DNA of 64,000 nucleotides from Lachnospiraceae bacterium (GTDB lineage: Bacteria; Bacillota; Clostridia; Lachnospirales; Lachnospiraceae). Below, in pieces: positions 1 through 11,433 of this stretch; the stretch's first letter is position 1, and each line of letters opens with the position of its first letter. The notes beneath the pieces were generated by a model that was not told the DNA's origin, ran no database searches, and saw nothing but the letters and a program-made list of their open reading frames with translations. Made by a program: the position numbers and the translations under genes. Where the stretch lies: contig JAFPWO010000013.1 of NCBI GenBank assembly GCA_017394885.1, positions 202,694 through 266,693 of the forward strand, in the 5' to 3' direction.

Positions 1-1272
1 GATCGGCTTCAGCCAGGCGGTCAGGCCGTCGCGGTCCGCGTGGCCGCTGATGCCCTGGACCGAGACCAGCTGCGCCTTCACGCTGATGTCTTCGCCGAAA
101 AGCTTCACGGTCTCCGCGCCGTCCAGCAGCGCCCGCCCGAGCGTTCCGACCGTCTGGAAGCCCACGAACATGATCGTGCACTCCGGGCGCCAGAGATTGT
201 GTTTTAAGTGGTGGCGGATCCGGCCGGCTTCGCACATGCCGCTGGCCGAGATAATGACCTTCGGCTGCGGATCGAAGTTGATGGCCTTGGACTCTTCCGT
301 GGAGACCGAGACCTCCAGGCCTTCAAAATAGACCGGATTCTTCCCGGCGTCCAGCAGCGCCTGCGCCTCTTCGTTAAAATAGGAGCGTTCCGTCTGCTGA
401 AAGACCGCGGTCGCCTCTACCGCGAGCGGGCTGTCCAGAATGACCCGGAAATCCGGCAGAGCCGGCACCATCTGCTCTTCTTTGATCTGGCGGATCGTAT
501 ACAGCAGCTCCTGCGTGCGCCCCACCGCGAAGGACGGGATGATCACATTGCCGCCGCGGGAGAAAGTCTCCTCAAAGATCGCCGCCAGCTGCATCACATA
601 TTCCAGATTCCCTTCATGGGAGCCGTGCAGGCGGGTCCCGTAGGTCGATTCGAGCACCACATAGTCCGCGTCCTCCACCGGCTGCGGATCGCGGATCAGC
701 GGCCGGCGGGAATTGCCGACGTCCCCGCTGAAGACGATCTTCCGCGTCTCCCCGCTTTCCGTCAGCCACAGTTCGATATGGGAGGCGCCGAGCAGATGTC
801 CGGCGTCTCCGAAGCGGGCCACGACATTCTCGCCGACCTGGGTCTCCTGATCAAACGGCAGCGGGACAAAGAGCCGGAGGGACTCCTGCGCGTCCTCGAT
901 CGTATAGATCGGCTCCGCCTTGCCCTTGCCGGCACGCGCATTCTTCCGGTTCTGCCAGTCGGCTTCTGTTTCCTGAATGCTCGCACTGTCCAGCAGCATG
1001 ATCCGGCACAGATTTACCGTCGCTTCACTCGCATAGACGCTGCCGCGGAAGCCTTCTTTATAGAGCAGCGGGATATTGCCGGAGTGATCGATATGGGCAT
1101 GGGTCAGAAAGACGGCTTCGATCTCAGCTGCTTTCACCGGCAGGCTCTGGTTGACGAAGATATCCTTGCCCTGCTCCATGCCGCAGTCGACCAGATACTT
1201 ATGCGCGCCTACCTCCAGATAGGTCATGGATCCGGTCACCTCATGGGTCGCTCCCAAAAATGTTATCCGCAT
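1..1272 (-). CDS. MBL-fold beta-CASP RNA exonuclease-like protein (C-terminus cut by window edge)
   Basis: The reading frame is open from the ATG at 1272 to the left edge (424 codons seen). The N-terminus carries the metallo-beta-lactamase zinc motif HAHIDHSG near residue 60, and the visible C-terminal part has a GHAD motif typical of the beta-CASP/RNA-specificity region. This is the bacterial CPSF/YSH1-like family (COG1236), thought to process or degrade RNA with two zinc ions in the cytoplasm. The start is preceded by AAAGGAG, and the first ten bases overlap the end of the upstream oxidoreductase, so the two are translationally coupled. The RNA substrate cannot be told from sequence. The stop codon lies outside the window. 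Confidence 0.9.
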   Translation of the reverse strand, partial: MRITFLGATHEVTGSMTYLEVGAHKYLVDCGMEQGKDIFVNQSLPVKAAEIEAVFLTHAHIDHSGNIPLLYKEGFRGSVYASEATVNLCRIMLLDSASIQETEADWQNRKNARAGKGKAEPIYTIEDAQESLRLFVPLPFDQETQVGENVVARFGDAGHLLGASHIELWLTESGETRKIVFSGDVGNSRRPLIRDPQPVEDADYVVLESTYGTRLHGSHEGNLEYVMQLAAIFEETFSRGGNVIIPSFAVGRTQELLYTIRQIKEEQMVPALPDFRVILDSPLAVEATAVFQQTERSYFNEEAQALLDAGKNPVYFEGLEVSVSTEESKAINFDPQPKVIISASGMCEAGRIRHHLKHNLWRPECTIMFVGFQTVGTLGRALLDGAETVKLFGEDISVKAQLVSVQGISGHADRDGLTAWLKPI

Positions 1273-2777
1273 AAATCTGCTTCTCCTTTCCACTTCTCGT
1301 ACGCGTCGGCGGCCCCGTTGATCACGAGCGGGACGCCGCCTCCGTTTTCACTCTGCTGTCCGATAAAGACCAGGTTTTTTACCGGGGTCTTATGCGGCGG
1401 GTTTTTCTGTTTCCAGATCGGAACCGTCCCGCCGAACGAGGACTTGCTCATATGGGTAAGGCGGCGGTAATCCTCCGCCGTCATGATCTTCTTCGTCACG
1501 ATATGGTCCGAAAGGCCGGGCAGATGCTTTTCCGCCAGGCGGATCAGCCGGTCCGCGTATTCTTCCTTCTTTTCCTCCCAGCTGCCTTCCCGCAGGCGGT
1601 CCGGACACACCGTGTAGATGGTCACGCAGTGACAGCCGGCCGGGGCAAACGCCGGCGCGTGCCGGTCCGGGAAATAGATGAGATACCCGTCCCCGCCGCC
1701 GTGGTACACGCCGTTCCGGAGTTTTTCCACCGCTCCGTGCAGATCATAGCTGCCGTAATAATAACACAGACAGGGCTTCTGGTATACGGACGGATCAAAA
1801 TCCACCCCGAGATGGACCATAAACACGGCTTCCATCGGCCGAAAGCGCTTCAGAATATCCCGGTAGGCATCGTCCAGATACGCTTCTCCCACCGTTTGTT
1901 CAAAGAAATCCCGGGCGCTGCCGGCCCCGACGACGGCGTCGGCGTATACTACGCGGCCGTCCGAGAGCCGAACGCCCGCTGCCTTTCCGTCCTCCACCAG
2001 TACTTTTTCTGCCACGGTTTCCGGAAGGAAGGTCCCGCCGTGCGCCAGGATATATTCGCACAGCGCTTCCGGCAGCTTCTGGCAGCCGCCGGTGATCACC
2101 CGGTAATCCGAGTACAGCTTCTTTTTGCCCCGGCCGGTAGGGATCCGCTTATCGAAGGCCGTCTCCGTATTCACAAAGGGAAGGAGCAGGCAATGCACCT
2201 CCTCCGGATCCGCACAGAAATCCGCCAGGATCCCGTTGAAGATCAGCCGCAGCCGCTCATCCGAGAAGAGCTTTTCGGTGAACGCACGGCAGTTCATGTT
2301 TTCGTACGGTTTGATTTTCCGGTACGCACGCGCCATTTTCAGCATCGTCAGGGCCGACGGCTTTTCCCCGGCCAGAAAGCGCAGCTTCGTCAGGGCATCG
2401 TAAAAGCGGTAATACTCGTCGATCCCTCTCCGGTCCGCCGGAAACAGTGCTTTGAGGCGTTTTTTCCGCCAGTCCGGGCCTTCATAACATTCGGGCGGGT
2501 TCAGGGAAAAGTCCGGGGTGCACAGCCCCCTGTCTTCCCGCTGCGTCTCCAGCCGGATCCCGAGTTCCTTTAAGAAACGCCACACGGAATCTCCCGGTGC
2601 GAGATCCGTCAGGAGCAGCGGCCCCTGTTCGAAGCAGAAGCCATCCTGCCGGGCCAGCGTCAGGACTCCGCCGGGCTCTTTGTTTTTATCGATCAGCAGG
2701 ACCTCGTGGCCGTCCCGCGCCGCCAGAGCGCCGAAGGAGAGCCCGCCCAGTCCGGCCCCGATGATCACGATCTTCAT
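1263..2777 (-). CDS. CrtI/phytoene desaturase-like NAD(P)/FAD-dependent oxidoreductase
   Basis: A 504-residue flavoprotein. The N-terminus MKIVIIGAGLGGLSFGALAA is a Rossmann FAD-binding dinucleotide motif, followed by the usual acidic strand end (LLIDKNKEPGG). Overall layout and length match the carotenoid desaturase/isomerase-like family (COG1233), which in Firmicutes lacking carotenoids has no firmly known substrate. No other carotenoid gene is present here. The start overlaps the stop of the MFS permease by four bases (ATGA) and its own end overlaps the beta-CASP gene, so the three genes form one operon. The permease upstream hints that the substrate is imported or exported, but that is inference. 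Confidence 0.8.
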   Translation of the reverse strand: MKIVIIGAGLGGLSFGALAARDGHEVLLIDKNKEPGGVLTLARQDGFCFEQGPLLLTDLAPGDSVWRFLKELGIRLETQREDRGLCTPDFSLNPPECYEGPDWRKKRLKALFPADRRGIDEYYRFYDALTKLRFLAGEKPSALTMLKMARAYRKIKPYENMNCRAFTEKLFSDERLRLIFNGILADFCADPEEVHCLLLPFVNTETAFDKRIPTGRGKKKLYSDYRVITGGCQKLPEALCEYILAHGGTFLPETVAEKVLVEDGKAAGVRLSDGRVVYADAVVGAGSARDFFEQTVGEAYLDDAYRDILKRFRPMEAVFMVHLGVDFDPSVYQKPCLCYYYGSYDLHGAVEKLRNGVYHGGGDGYLIYFPDRHAPAFAPAGCHCVTIYTVCPDRLREGSWEEKKEEYADRLIRLAEKHLPGLSDHIVTKKIMTAEDYRRLTHMSKSSFGGTVPIWKQKNPPHKTPVKNLVFIGQQSENGGGVPLVINGAADAYEKWKGEADLCG

Positions 2778-4165
2778 ATGCCTTCCTCAGAAATCGCTTC
2801 GTAGTCCACGCCCATGGTCTCCTTCACCTTCCGTCCCAGAAGGATGACAGAGATCAGGATGCAGGGCAGGGCAAAGACCGAGCAGACCAGCCAGAGCGGC
2901 AAAAACAGCATCCCGATGTTCACAAAGGCAAAGCCGGCCGCCATGCCGATATACACCAGCAGGCCCTCCGCGCCGATGATCGAGGCCCGGATATGCGTCG
3001 GCACCATCTCGGTGGAAATGATCTCCATATAGTCCCGGCCGATCCAGTACCCGCCCAGATACAGGCCGTATCCGATCCCGACCACCGCCGGGCTCCAGAG
3101 CCCGTTCGCACTGACCACAAAGAGGACAAAAGCCGCTGCGCAGATCAGGCCGAACAGCAGCACCGTCTTTTTCCGGCCGATCCTGTCTGCCAGGAAGCCG
3201 GAGATCATGACCGCCGCGCAGTAGATAAACGGATAATAAAACTCGGCCGTGGTAATGGCTTCGGTGGTCATATTCGCGCGGTGCATGATCGATTCGTAAT
3301 TGGTCATCGCGATAATGGCCGCGTCGAACAGCATCTTGATCAGGATCAGCGTGCGCAGATCCTTCCGTTTAAAAATATATTTGATGGCCGGAATGATGCC
3401 CGCCTTCGTCTCTTTTTCAGGCTTTCCATCTTCATCCGCGGCCGCGGCGGATTCCCGCTCCAGCTGCGCGATCCGCTTTTCCTGAAACACGCGCGTTTCT
3501 TTCACCAGCAGGGCGATCAGCACCACCACGCCGAGGCCGAAGAGCCCCGGGAGCAGATAGACGTTGCGCCACTTGGCCGGGTCGTTCTGCATGAGGGTGG
3601 CCCGCATGGCCGGGATCGCGACGGCGGATAGCCCGCCGATGCCTTTGAGCAGGCTGTAGACCGTCGCCCGCTTCTCCTTCGGCGCCTCCTCAAGGACGTA
3701 CAGGATCTGGATATCGCTGCCGATAAAGAAGGACAGCATGAAGCTCCCGATCAGGAAGACCAGGTAACTGCGGCAGGAAAAGATGATCAGCAGCCCGGAC
3801 GCCATGCCGAGCGCGGAAAGCACGAACAGCGGCTTCCGCCCAATGCGGTCCGCCAGTGATTTATAGAACGGCGCGAGCAGCGCGATCACATAGCCGATCA
3901 GGCTGATCGTATTGTGCAGCGCCAGCCCGGACTGGTAATCGTAGCTTTTGCCGAAGACTTTCCCGTTGACGAAGAACTCCGTAATGTAACTCGACGTGAT
4001 ATTCGTCCCGATGTTGGTCGCCAGATTGTCCAAAATATCCGTCAGGACGATCACGAGCAGCAGCACGGCAAAATAGCCCGCATAGCGCGCCTTCGCGCGC
4101 TGCGCGGTCAGCTTTTCCAGTTCCTTTTGTCTCCGGTCCTGTCCATCTCCGGCTTCTGTTTTCAT
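2774..4165 (-). CDS. MFS transporter
   Basis: A major facilitator permease of 463 residues, with about twelve hydrophobic segments and the family loop motif ADRIGRKP after the second segment, repeated as ADRIGRKK in the second half. The cytoplasmic N-terminus is charged (about 30 residues) and a charged central loop (around residues 225-260) separates the two six-helix halves. I chose the ATG at 4165 because AGGGGAG lies just before it; an upstream ATG at 4180 has no such site. Substrate unknown. First gene of a three-gene operon with the oxidoreductase and the beta-CASP protein. A promoter is visible at 4210-4238. Confidence 0.85.
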   Translation of the reverse strand: MKTEAGDGQDRRQKELEKLTAQRAKARYAGYFAVLLLVIVLTDILDNLATNIGTNITSSYITEFFVNGKVFGKSYDYQSGLALHNTISLIGYVIALLAPFYKSLADRIGRKPLFVLSALGMASGLLIIFSCRSYLVFLIGSFMLSFFIGSDIQILYVLEEAPKEKRATVYSLLKGIGGLSAVAIPAMRATLMQNDPAKWRNVYLLPGLFGLGVVVLIALLVKETRVFQEKRIAQLERESAAAADEDGKPEKETKAGIIPAIKYIFKRKDLRTLILIKMLFDAAIIAMTNYESIMHRANMTTEAITTAEFYYPFIYCAAVMISGFLADRIGRKKTVLLFGLICAAAFVLFVVSANGLWSPAVVGIGYGLYLGGYWIGRDYMEIISTEMVPTHIRASIIGAEGLLVYIGMAAGFAFVNIGMLFLPLWLVCSVFALPCILISVILLGRKVKETMGVDYEAISEEGI

Positions 4166-4209
4166 AAAACTCCCCTGCATATACAGACACGGTCTCTTTA
4201 TTGATTATT

Positions 4210-4238
4210 ATTTTACGAAAAACCGCCCTGTTTTGCAA
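4210..4238 (-). promoter_or_regulatory. Promoter of the MFS operon
   Basis: TTGCAA (4233-4238) and TAAAAT (4210-4215) are separated by 17 bp on the minus strand. The -35 box lies in the loop and 3' arm of the thrS terminator hairpin, so the two signals share DNA. Confidence 0.6.
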
Positions 4239-4254
4239 GGACAAAACAGGGCGG
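4218..4254 (-). terminator. Rho-independent terminator of thrS
   Basis: On the minus strand a 12-13 bp stem CCGCCCTGTTTTG ... CAAAACAGGGCGG with a short loop is followed directly by TTTTT. It begins about 20 bases after the thrS stop codon. Confidence 0.9.
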
Positions 4255-4273
4255 ATATGACGATTTGTCAGAT

Positions 4274-6202
<1,929 letters not shown>

Positions 6203-6236
6203 GCTTTTCTCCTTTCCTGGCGAGGGCGTTTATCCG

Positions 6237-6490
6237 GAAATAAAAAACGCCCCCGGACTGCAGTCCTGCTGCATGTCAGGGACGAGCTGTACCCGCGGTT
6301 CCACCCTGTTTCCTTTATCTAAAAAGATAAAGGCTCTTTCTTGACTTTTCACGGAGTCACCCGGGCCGGATTGGGGCCGCTCGGAGATGGTCTTCAGCCG
6401 GGTCCTCACAGAACGCTTCCAGCCACGGCGTTCCTCTCTGGGTGAAGCAGCCGACCTACTCTTCTCGTCAACGCTTTAATCGGTTTACGA
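6237..6490 (-). promoter_or_regulatory. T-box riboswitch leader of thrS
   Basis: The minus strand carries the invariant T-box AGGGTGGAACCGCGG at 6293-6307, which pairs with the acceptor end of uncharged tRNA. It is followed by a competing terminator (arms CGTCCC and GGGGCG around a GGACTGCAGTCC palindrome) ending in TTTTTT at 6238-6245. Upstream are a large stem I with AGTA- and AGAGAG-like motifs and a small CTTTATC/GATAAAG hairpin. ACC at 6389-6391, after GAAG, is my candidate specifier codon; it would decode threonine and fits the downstream thrS gene. Confidence 0.92.
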
Positions 6491-6496
6491 ATGTTT

Positions 6497-6524
6497 AGTT
6501 TAGCACAATCTGCCGGAAAGTCAA
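6497..6524 (-). promoter_or_regulatory. Promoter of the thrS T-box transcript
   Basis: TTGACT (6519-6524) and TAAACT (6497-6502) with a 16-bp spacer on the minus strand, immediately upstream of the T-box leader. Confidence 0.7.
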
Positions 6525-6526
6525 GT

Positions 6527-6560
6527 AAAAACTTGCCCTCTCCCGGATACGGGAGAGGGC
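6527..6560 (-). terminator. Terminator of the superoxide reductase gene
   Basis: A perfect 11-bp stem GCCCTCTCCCG / CGGGAGAGGGC with a four-base loop at 6535-6560, followed on the minus strand by AAGTTTTTACTT. It begins just after the stop codon of the desulfoferrodoxin gene. Confidence 0.85.
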
Positions 6561-6572
6561 GGCTTTTTGGCT

Positions 6573-6947
6573 TTATGCCTTCCAGAGGCCGTGCAGATTG
6601 CAGTGTTCGAACACAGCTTCCAGCTCGTCGCCTTCCGCCAGCACAAAACTTGCCTTCGGCGAAGCGCCGGGCACCAGCTTCTTCATCTGGCATCCGTATT
6701 TGGTCTGGATGGCAATGAATTCGATATAATGTGCTTCCAGCATGGGATGCTCCACCGATCCGACCGTAACATTGACCGTGCTGCCTTCCACTTCCACCGC
6801 CGGCACATGCTTTTCCAGCGACGCGTCCGTCGTTCCCGCATTCAGTTCTTCCATCGGCTGGCCGCAGCAGTAAAAATCACAGCCTTTTTTCTTAACGGCC
6901 AGAACCATCTGCCCGCATTTTGCGCATTTAAAAAATCTCAGTTCCAT
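6573..6947 (-). CDS. dfx: Desulfoferrodoxin-type superoxide reductase
   Basis: A 124-residue two-domain protein that reduces superoxide to peroxide without making oxygen, a typical anaerobe defence in the cytoplasm. The N-terminal desulforedoxin domain has four cysteines C8, C11, C27 and C28 for the rubredoxin-like iron centre. The catalytic domain has the expected Fe(His)4Cys ligands H47, H67, H73, C116 and H119, plus the conserved E45-K46 pair before H47. Length is normal for the class with both iron sites. The start is preceded by GGAGGTAC. It has its own terminator; no clear promoter could be assigned between it and smpB. Confidence 0.95.
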   Translation of the reverse strand: MELRFFKCAKCGQMVLAVKKKGCDFYCCGQPMEELNAGTTDASLEKHVPAVEVEGSTVNVTVGSVEHPMLEAHYIEFIAIQTKYGCQMKKLVPGASPKASFVLAEGDELEAVFEHCNLHGLWKA

Positions 6948-7013
6948 CTTTGTACCTCCTGTTGCGATATCGCTGATTATGTCGTCATTATGCCAGAATG
7001 GCAGGGTGCCTGA

Positions 7014-7475
7014 TCATTCCCGGCCGCGGATCTCCCGCTCCGCCTGCCGCTTCATATCATTTTGCTGCAGGGCTTCCCGCTTATCATAGAGCTTCTTGCC
7101 CTTGGCCAGCCCGATCTCCACTTTGACGCGCTGTCCCTTAAAGTAGACCCGCAGCGGCACGATCGTATAGCCTTTAACGCTGACCCCGGCCTTCAGCTTG
7201 CGGATCTCATAGTCGTGCAGCAGGAGCTTGCGGACGCGCAGCGGATCCCGGTTGAAAATATTGCCCTTCTCATAGGGGCTGATATGCATACCGTGAATAA
7301 AGATCTCCCCGTTCTTTTCCTTTATGAACGATTCCTTCAGGGAGCATTTCCCCATGCGAAGAGATTTCACCTCCGTACCGGCCAGGGAGATCCCCGCCTC
7401 ATAGGTCGCTTCGATGAAATAGTCGTGGTATGCCTTCTTATTGTTGGCGATAAGTTTTCCGCTGTCTTTGCTCAT
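7014..7475 (-). CDS. smpB: SsrA-binding protein SmpB
   Basis: A 153-residue protein that binds tmRNA and brings it to stalled ribosomes for trans-translation. The N-terminal [20 protein letters not shown] and the following [18 protein letters not shown] are family signatures, and the basic C-terminal tail (residues 130-153), which enters the mRNA channel, is present. It lies downstream of secG. In many Firmicutes an RNase R gene separates secG from smpB; it is absent here. The tmRNA gene itself is not in this window. Confidence 0.97.
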   Translation of the reverse strand: MSKDSGKLIANNKKAYHDYFIEATYEAGISLAGTEVKSLRMGKCSLKESFIKEKNGEIFIHGMHISPYEKGNIFNRDPLRVRKLLLHDYEIRKLKAGVSVKGYTIVPLRVYFKGQRVKVEIGLAKGKKLYDKREALQQNDMKRQAEREIRGRE

Positions 7476-7503
7476 GCCTGTTCCGTTTCACTTTTTCTTT
7501 ACA

Positions 7504-7534
7504 GAAAGGGGTATGGCTCAGCCACACCCCTTTC
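7504..7534 (-). other. Long intercistronic hairpin between secG and smpB
   Basis: The inverted repeat GAAAGGGGT-TGG / CCA-ACCCCTTTC forms a stem of about 12 bp with one mismatch and a small loop. There is no T-run after it on the minus strand, so it is more likely an mRNA stability or partial termination element than a complete terminator. Confidence 0.5.
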
Positions 7535-7560
7535 CAGTCGGTCCGCGATCCTGCCCTGAT

Positions 7561-7818
7561 TTATTTTACAAACTGCTGCAGGATATTGATGGCCAGTGCA
7601 AAAACGATGAAGCAGGCCAGTGCGATCCGGGTAAACTTTCTCAGCTTTCCTTCCCTGGTACGGCCGCTGTTTTTCGCCGCATAGCTGGACTCGCTGAAGC
7701 CGCCCGCGATAGAGCCGCTTAAGCCTCTTTCATTGCCTTCCTGCATCATGACCAGGACGATCAGGGTGATGCTGACAAGAACCAGTAATATCGTTAAAAT
7801 GGTGATAACAACCTGCAT
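7561..7818 (-). CDS. secG: Protein translocase subunit SecG
   Basis: An 85-residue membrane protein with two hydrophobic segments (about residues 3-24 and 56-77) joined by a polar loop containing the family motif ERGLSGSIAGG-like stretch (residues 29-42). SecG assists SecYE in protein export across the cytoplasmic membrane. Length and the conserved first helix (ILTILLVLVSITLIVLVMMQ) match the family. The start is preceded by GAGGTTAACC. Upstream is pheT in the same direction with about 100 bp between; downstream is smpB. Confidence 0.93.
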   Translation of the reverse strand: MQVVITILTILLVLVSITLIVLVMMQEGNERGLSGSIAGGFSESSYAAKNSGRTREGKLRKFTRIALACFIVFALAINILQQFVK

Positions 7819-7918
7819 CGGGTTAACCTCCTCAAATCGTGCCTGTGTATTTTATCACTGTCCCAGACAGAATGCAAGCACTTTTTCAGACTGAAAAGCT
7901 TGTTTTTGGCCGTGATCG

Positions 7919-10348
7919 TCAGGCACGAAGCTCGATTCCCAGCTGCCCGAGGCCGTTCAGGATCTTGTTCATCACGCCGGTGATATCCTTCTCTTCCAGC
8001 GTGCGGTCTTTGGCACGGAATACCAGCTTATAAGCCACGGATTTCTTTCCGGCGCCGACCTGCTCACCTTCGTAGACGTCGAAGAGCTCCACGCTCTCCA
8101 GGATCTTTCCGCCGCGCTGCCAGAGCATCTTCTCCACCGTGCCCACATTCAGGCTCTTGTCCATGACCATGGAAAGGTCGCGCGTCACCGCCGGGAAGCG
8201 GGCAATGCCTTCATACTTCTTATTGTCCAGATTCGTGAAGGGCAGGATCGCCGGCATATCCAGCACCGCGATATACGCGCGGGTATTCAGGTCAAAGGCT
8301 TCCGCCGTCTTCGGGTGGACCTCGCCCAGATAGCCGACGGTCTCTCCGTCATAGCGGATCACGTCCTGGCGGCCCGGATGGAAGAACGGGAAGCGCCCGT
8401 CGTTTTCATACTCGGCCCGGGCCTTCATGCCGGCCTTACGGAAGAACTCTTCCGCCACGGCTTTCAGCGTAAAGAAGTCGCCCTCCCCGTAGAAGCCGAA
8501 GGTCAGCTGCATCCGCTCATCCGGCAGTTCCGTGACCGGGACCGCCTTCGGAAGATAGATATTGGCCAGCTCGTAAAGCCGCACGTTTTTATTGCGGCGG
8601 TTATAGTTCGTCGCCAGGGAGCTCAGCATCCCGCCCAGTGAGATCGTCCGCATGATGCTGTAATCTTCGCCCAGCGGATTTAAGATCGTGACCGCCTGCC
8701 GCAGCGGGGAATCCGCCGGCAGCCTCAGCTTATCCCAGACCTTCGGGCTTTCAAAGGAATAATTCATGCCCTGGCTGAAGCCGCAGTATTCCAGTACGTC
8801 CCGCGCCACATTTTCCACGCGGGCCTTGTAGGAAAGCTTGCCTGCCGTGGCTTCGCCGGTCGGGAGCGTCGTCGGGACGTTGTCATAGCCGAAGAAGCGC
8901 GCCACTTCCTCCGCCAGATCCGCTTCGCACTCCAGATCCTGGCGGAAGGTCGGAATCTTCACAACGCGGCGGTCCGCGTCATATTCCAGTTCGAGCGGCG
9001 GGAAATAGGAAAGCATGGTCTCTTCGGAAAGATCCGTGCCCAGGAAATCATTGATCCAGTCGGGACGGAAAGCGATCTCCTTCTTCTCCGGCGCTTTCGC
9101 GTACACGTCCACCTTGCCGCCGACGACTTCGCCGCAGCCCAGCTCCTCCACCAGCGCGCAGGCACGGTTCACGGCCGCTTCGGCATTTTCCGGGTCCAGG
9201 CCCTTTTCGAACTTGCCGGAGGAATCGGTCCGAAGGCCCAGCCGCTTGGAGGAGAGCCGGATATTGGTCCCGTCGAAGCAGGCGCATTCGAAGACCATGG
9301 TGCGGACGTCATCCGTGATCTTGGAGTTGTTGCCGCCCATGATGCCGGCGAGCGCGATCTCTTTTTCGGCGTCGCAGATCATCAGGATATTGGAATCCAG
9401 CTTCCGGGGCTGGCCGTCCAGCGTTTCGAAAACGTCCCCGTCCGCGGCCCGGCGCACGATGATTTTGTGGCCGGCAATCTGGTCATAGTCGAAGGCGTGC
9501 ATCGGCTGTCCGAACTCTTCCATCACGTAGTTGGTAATATCCACGAGGTTGTTGATGGGACGGATGCCGCTCGCCCTAAGGCGCCGCTTCATCCACTCGG
9601 GAGACGGGCCGATCTTGATGTTTTTGACCACGCGCGCGATATACCGCGGGCAGAGCGCCGGATCCTGCACGTCGACCGAAATATAATCCGAAGCCTGCTC
9701 GCTGTTGCCGGTCTCCGGAACCACCGGCGGCACAAACGGCTTACGGAAGGTCGCGGCCGCTTCGCGGGCGATCCCGAGTACGCTGTAGCAGTCCACCCGG
9801 TTGGAGGTGATCTCATATTCAAACACGGTGTCGTGCAGGCCGAGGGCCTCGATCGCGTCGTCCCCGGGTTTGACCCCGCTCTCTTCGGAGAAAACATAGA
9901 TCCCGTTCTCCGGGGCTTCCGGATAAAAATTGCGGTCGGAGCCCAGCTCTTCGATCGAGCACATCATGCCCGCGCTTTCCACGCCGCGCAGGGCGCCGGC
10001 CTTGATCTCAAAGCCGTCCTCCGGATAGTTGCCGCTGTGATCGCCGGCGACTTTCCCGCCGTCCGTTACCACCGCCACCAGCTGGTCCTTCGCCGCGTTC
10101 GGCGCGCCGGTCACGATCTGCAGCGGAGAGCCGTTTCCGATATCGACCCGGCATACCACCAGCTTGTTCGCATTGGGATGCGGCTCCAGCTCCAGGATCC
10201 GTCCGACGACGATACTCTTCAGGTTCCGGTCATAGCTCGTAAAGCCTTCCACCTTGGTCCCGGAAAGGGTCATTGCATCCGTATATTCCTGCGCCGTGGC
10301 GGTCAGACCCGGCACATACGCTTTAATCCAGTTATATGATGTATTCAT
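7919..10348 (-). CDS. pheT: Phenylalanyl-tRNA synthetase beta subunit
   Basis: The large (809-residue) beta subunit of the alpha2-beta2 synthetase for tRNA-Phe. The N-terminal MNTSYNWIKAYVPG, an EMAP/tRNA-binding-like domain (residues 40-150, with VVCRVDIGNG), the B3/B4 editing region (around 210-400), B5, the catalytic-like domain and the C-terminal ferredoxin-fold anticodon-binding domain (last 90 residues, beginning FPAVTRDLSMV) are all present. Length is normal. It follows pheS with a 12-bp gap, so the two are cotranscribed and made in equal amounts. Confidence 0.98.
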   Translation of the reverse strand: MNTSYNWIKAYVPGLTATAQEYTDAMTLSGTKVEGFTSYDRNLKSIVVGRILELEPHPNANKLVVCRVDIGNGSPLQIVTGAPNAAKDQLVAVVTDGGKVAGDHSGNYPEDGFEIKAGALRGVESAGMMCSIEELGSDRNFYPEAPENGIYVFSEESGVKPGDDAIEALGLHDTVFEYEITSNRVDCYSVLGIAREAAATFRKPFVPPVVPETGNSEQASDYISVDVQDPALCPRYIARVVKNIKIGPSPEWMKRRLRASGIRPINNLVDITNYVMEEFGQPMHAFDYDQIAGHKIIVRRAADGDVFETLDGQPRKLDSNILMICDAEKEIALAGIMGGNNSKITDDVRTMVFECACFDGTNIRLSSKRLGLRTDSSGKFEKGLDPENAEAAVNRACALVEELGCGEVVGGKVDVYAKAPEKKEIAFRPDWINDFLGTDLSEETMLSYFPPLELEYDADRRVVKIPTFRQDLECEADLAEEVARFFGYDNVPTTLPTGEATAGKLSYKARVENVARDVLEYCGFSQGMNYSFESPKVWDKLRLPADSPLRQAVTILNPLGEDYSIMRTISLGGMLSSLATNYNRRNKNVRLYELANIYLPKAVPVTELPDERMQLTFGFYGEGDFFTLKAVAEEFFRKAGMKARAEYENDGRFPFFHPGRQDVIRYDGETVGYLGEVHPKTAEAFDLNTRAYIAVLDMPAILPFTNLDNKKYEGIARFPAVTRDLSMVMDKSLNVGTVEKMLWQRGGKILESVELFDVYEGEQVGAGKKSVAYKLVFRAKDRTLEEKDITGVMNKILNGLGQLGIELRA

Positions 10349-10360
10349 GGTTTCTCCTCC

Positions 10361-11380
10361 TCAGAACTGTTTGAGGAATCTGTCGTCGTTTTCGTACAGC
10401 AGCCGCATATCGTCGATCTCATACTTTAAGAGCGTGATGCGCTCCAGCCCGATCCCGAAGGCGAAGCCGGAATACTCTTCCGGATCAATGCCGCTCATGC
10501 GCAGCACCTTCGGGTGCACCATGCCGCAGCCCAGGATCTCGATCCAGCCGCTTCCCTTGCACATCCGGCAGCCCTTGCCGCCGCACTTGAAGCAGCTTAC
10601 ATCCATCTCGGCGCTCGGCTCGGTGAACGGGAAGTGGTGCGGGCGGAACTTGACCTTCGTCTCCTGTCCGAACATCTCCCGCGCGAACTGGGCCAGCGTG
10701 CCCTTAAGGTCCGCAAAGGTAATGCCCTTATCCACGACCAGCCCTTCGATCTGATGGAAGGACGGTGAATGGGTGGCGTCCACTTCATCGGAACGGAACA
10801 CCCGCCCCGGGGCGATGATGCGGATGGGCGGCTTCTGCTTTTCCATCACGCGGACCTGCACCGGCGAGGTCTGCGTCCGAAGCACGATCTCTTTATTTAC
10901 ATAGAAGGTATCCTGCTCGTCCTTGGCGGGGTGATTCGCCGGGATGTTCAGGGCCTCGAAATTGTAGTAATCATATTCGATTTCCGGACCTTCGACCACT
11001 TCATAGCCCATCCCGATAAAGACACGCTCCAGTTCCTCGAGCGCGATGGTATTGGGATGGCGGTGTCCGATCTGCGCGGTCTTCGCGGGCATGGTCACGT
11101 CGATGGTCTCGGCTTCCAGACGGGCTTCGAGCGCTTTCTCCTGCACCGCGGCCTGGACCTCGGCCAGTTTGTCTTCGATGGCCTTTCGGGTATCGTTGAC
11201 CCAGCCGCCGACCTTGGGACGGTCTTCCGGCGCGACCTCGCGCATGCCCTTTAAGACTTCGGTCAGCTCGCCCTTCTTGCCGAGATACGCCAGACGGATC
11301 TCATTGATGGCGTCGGAGGAAGCGGCGGCCTCGAGCCGCGCCAGAGCTTCTTCCCGGATTTTCTTCAGTTTCTCCTGCAT
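10361..11380 (-). CDS. pheS: Phenylalanyl-tRNA synthetase alpha subunit
   Basis: The 339-residue catalytic subunit. An N-terminal coiled coil (residues 1-90) binds tRNA; the class II core contains [20 protein letters not shown] (motif 1 region), TSPVQVR and [20 protein letters not shown] (motif 2), and [10 protein letters not shown], ending in the motif 3 [16 protein letters not shown]. The ATG at 11380 is preceded by an AGGAGG-like site (CAGGAGGATAGAAACT). No T-box motif is visible upstream; instead a promoter with a palindromic spacer lies at 11434-11462. Confidence 0.98.
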   Translation of the reverse strand: MQEKLKKIREEALARLEAAASSDAINEIRLAYLGKKGELTEVLKGMREVAPEDRPKVGGWVNDTRKAIEDKLAEVQAAVQEKALEARLEAETIDVTMPAKTAQIGHRHPNTIALEELERVFIGMGYEVVEGPEIEYDYYNFEALNIPANHPAKDEQDTFYVNKEIVLRTQTSPVQVRVMEKQKPPIRIIAPGRVFRSDEVDATHSPSFHQIEGLVVDKGITFADLKGTLAQFAREMFGQETKVKFRPHHFPFTEPSAEMDVSCFKCGGKGCRMCKGSGWIEILGCGMVHPKVLRMSGIDPEEYSGFAFGIGLERITLLKYEIDDMRLLYENDDRFLKQF

Positions 11381-11433
11381 AGTTTCTATCCTCCTGAAAG
11401 TGACGGACCTTCCGCCACCGGATATTCCTAAAA

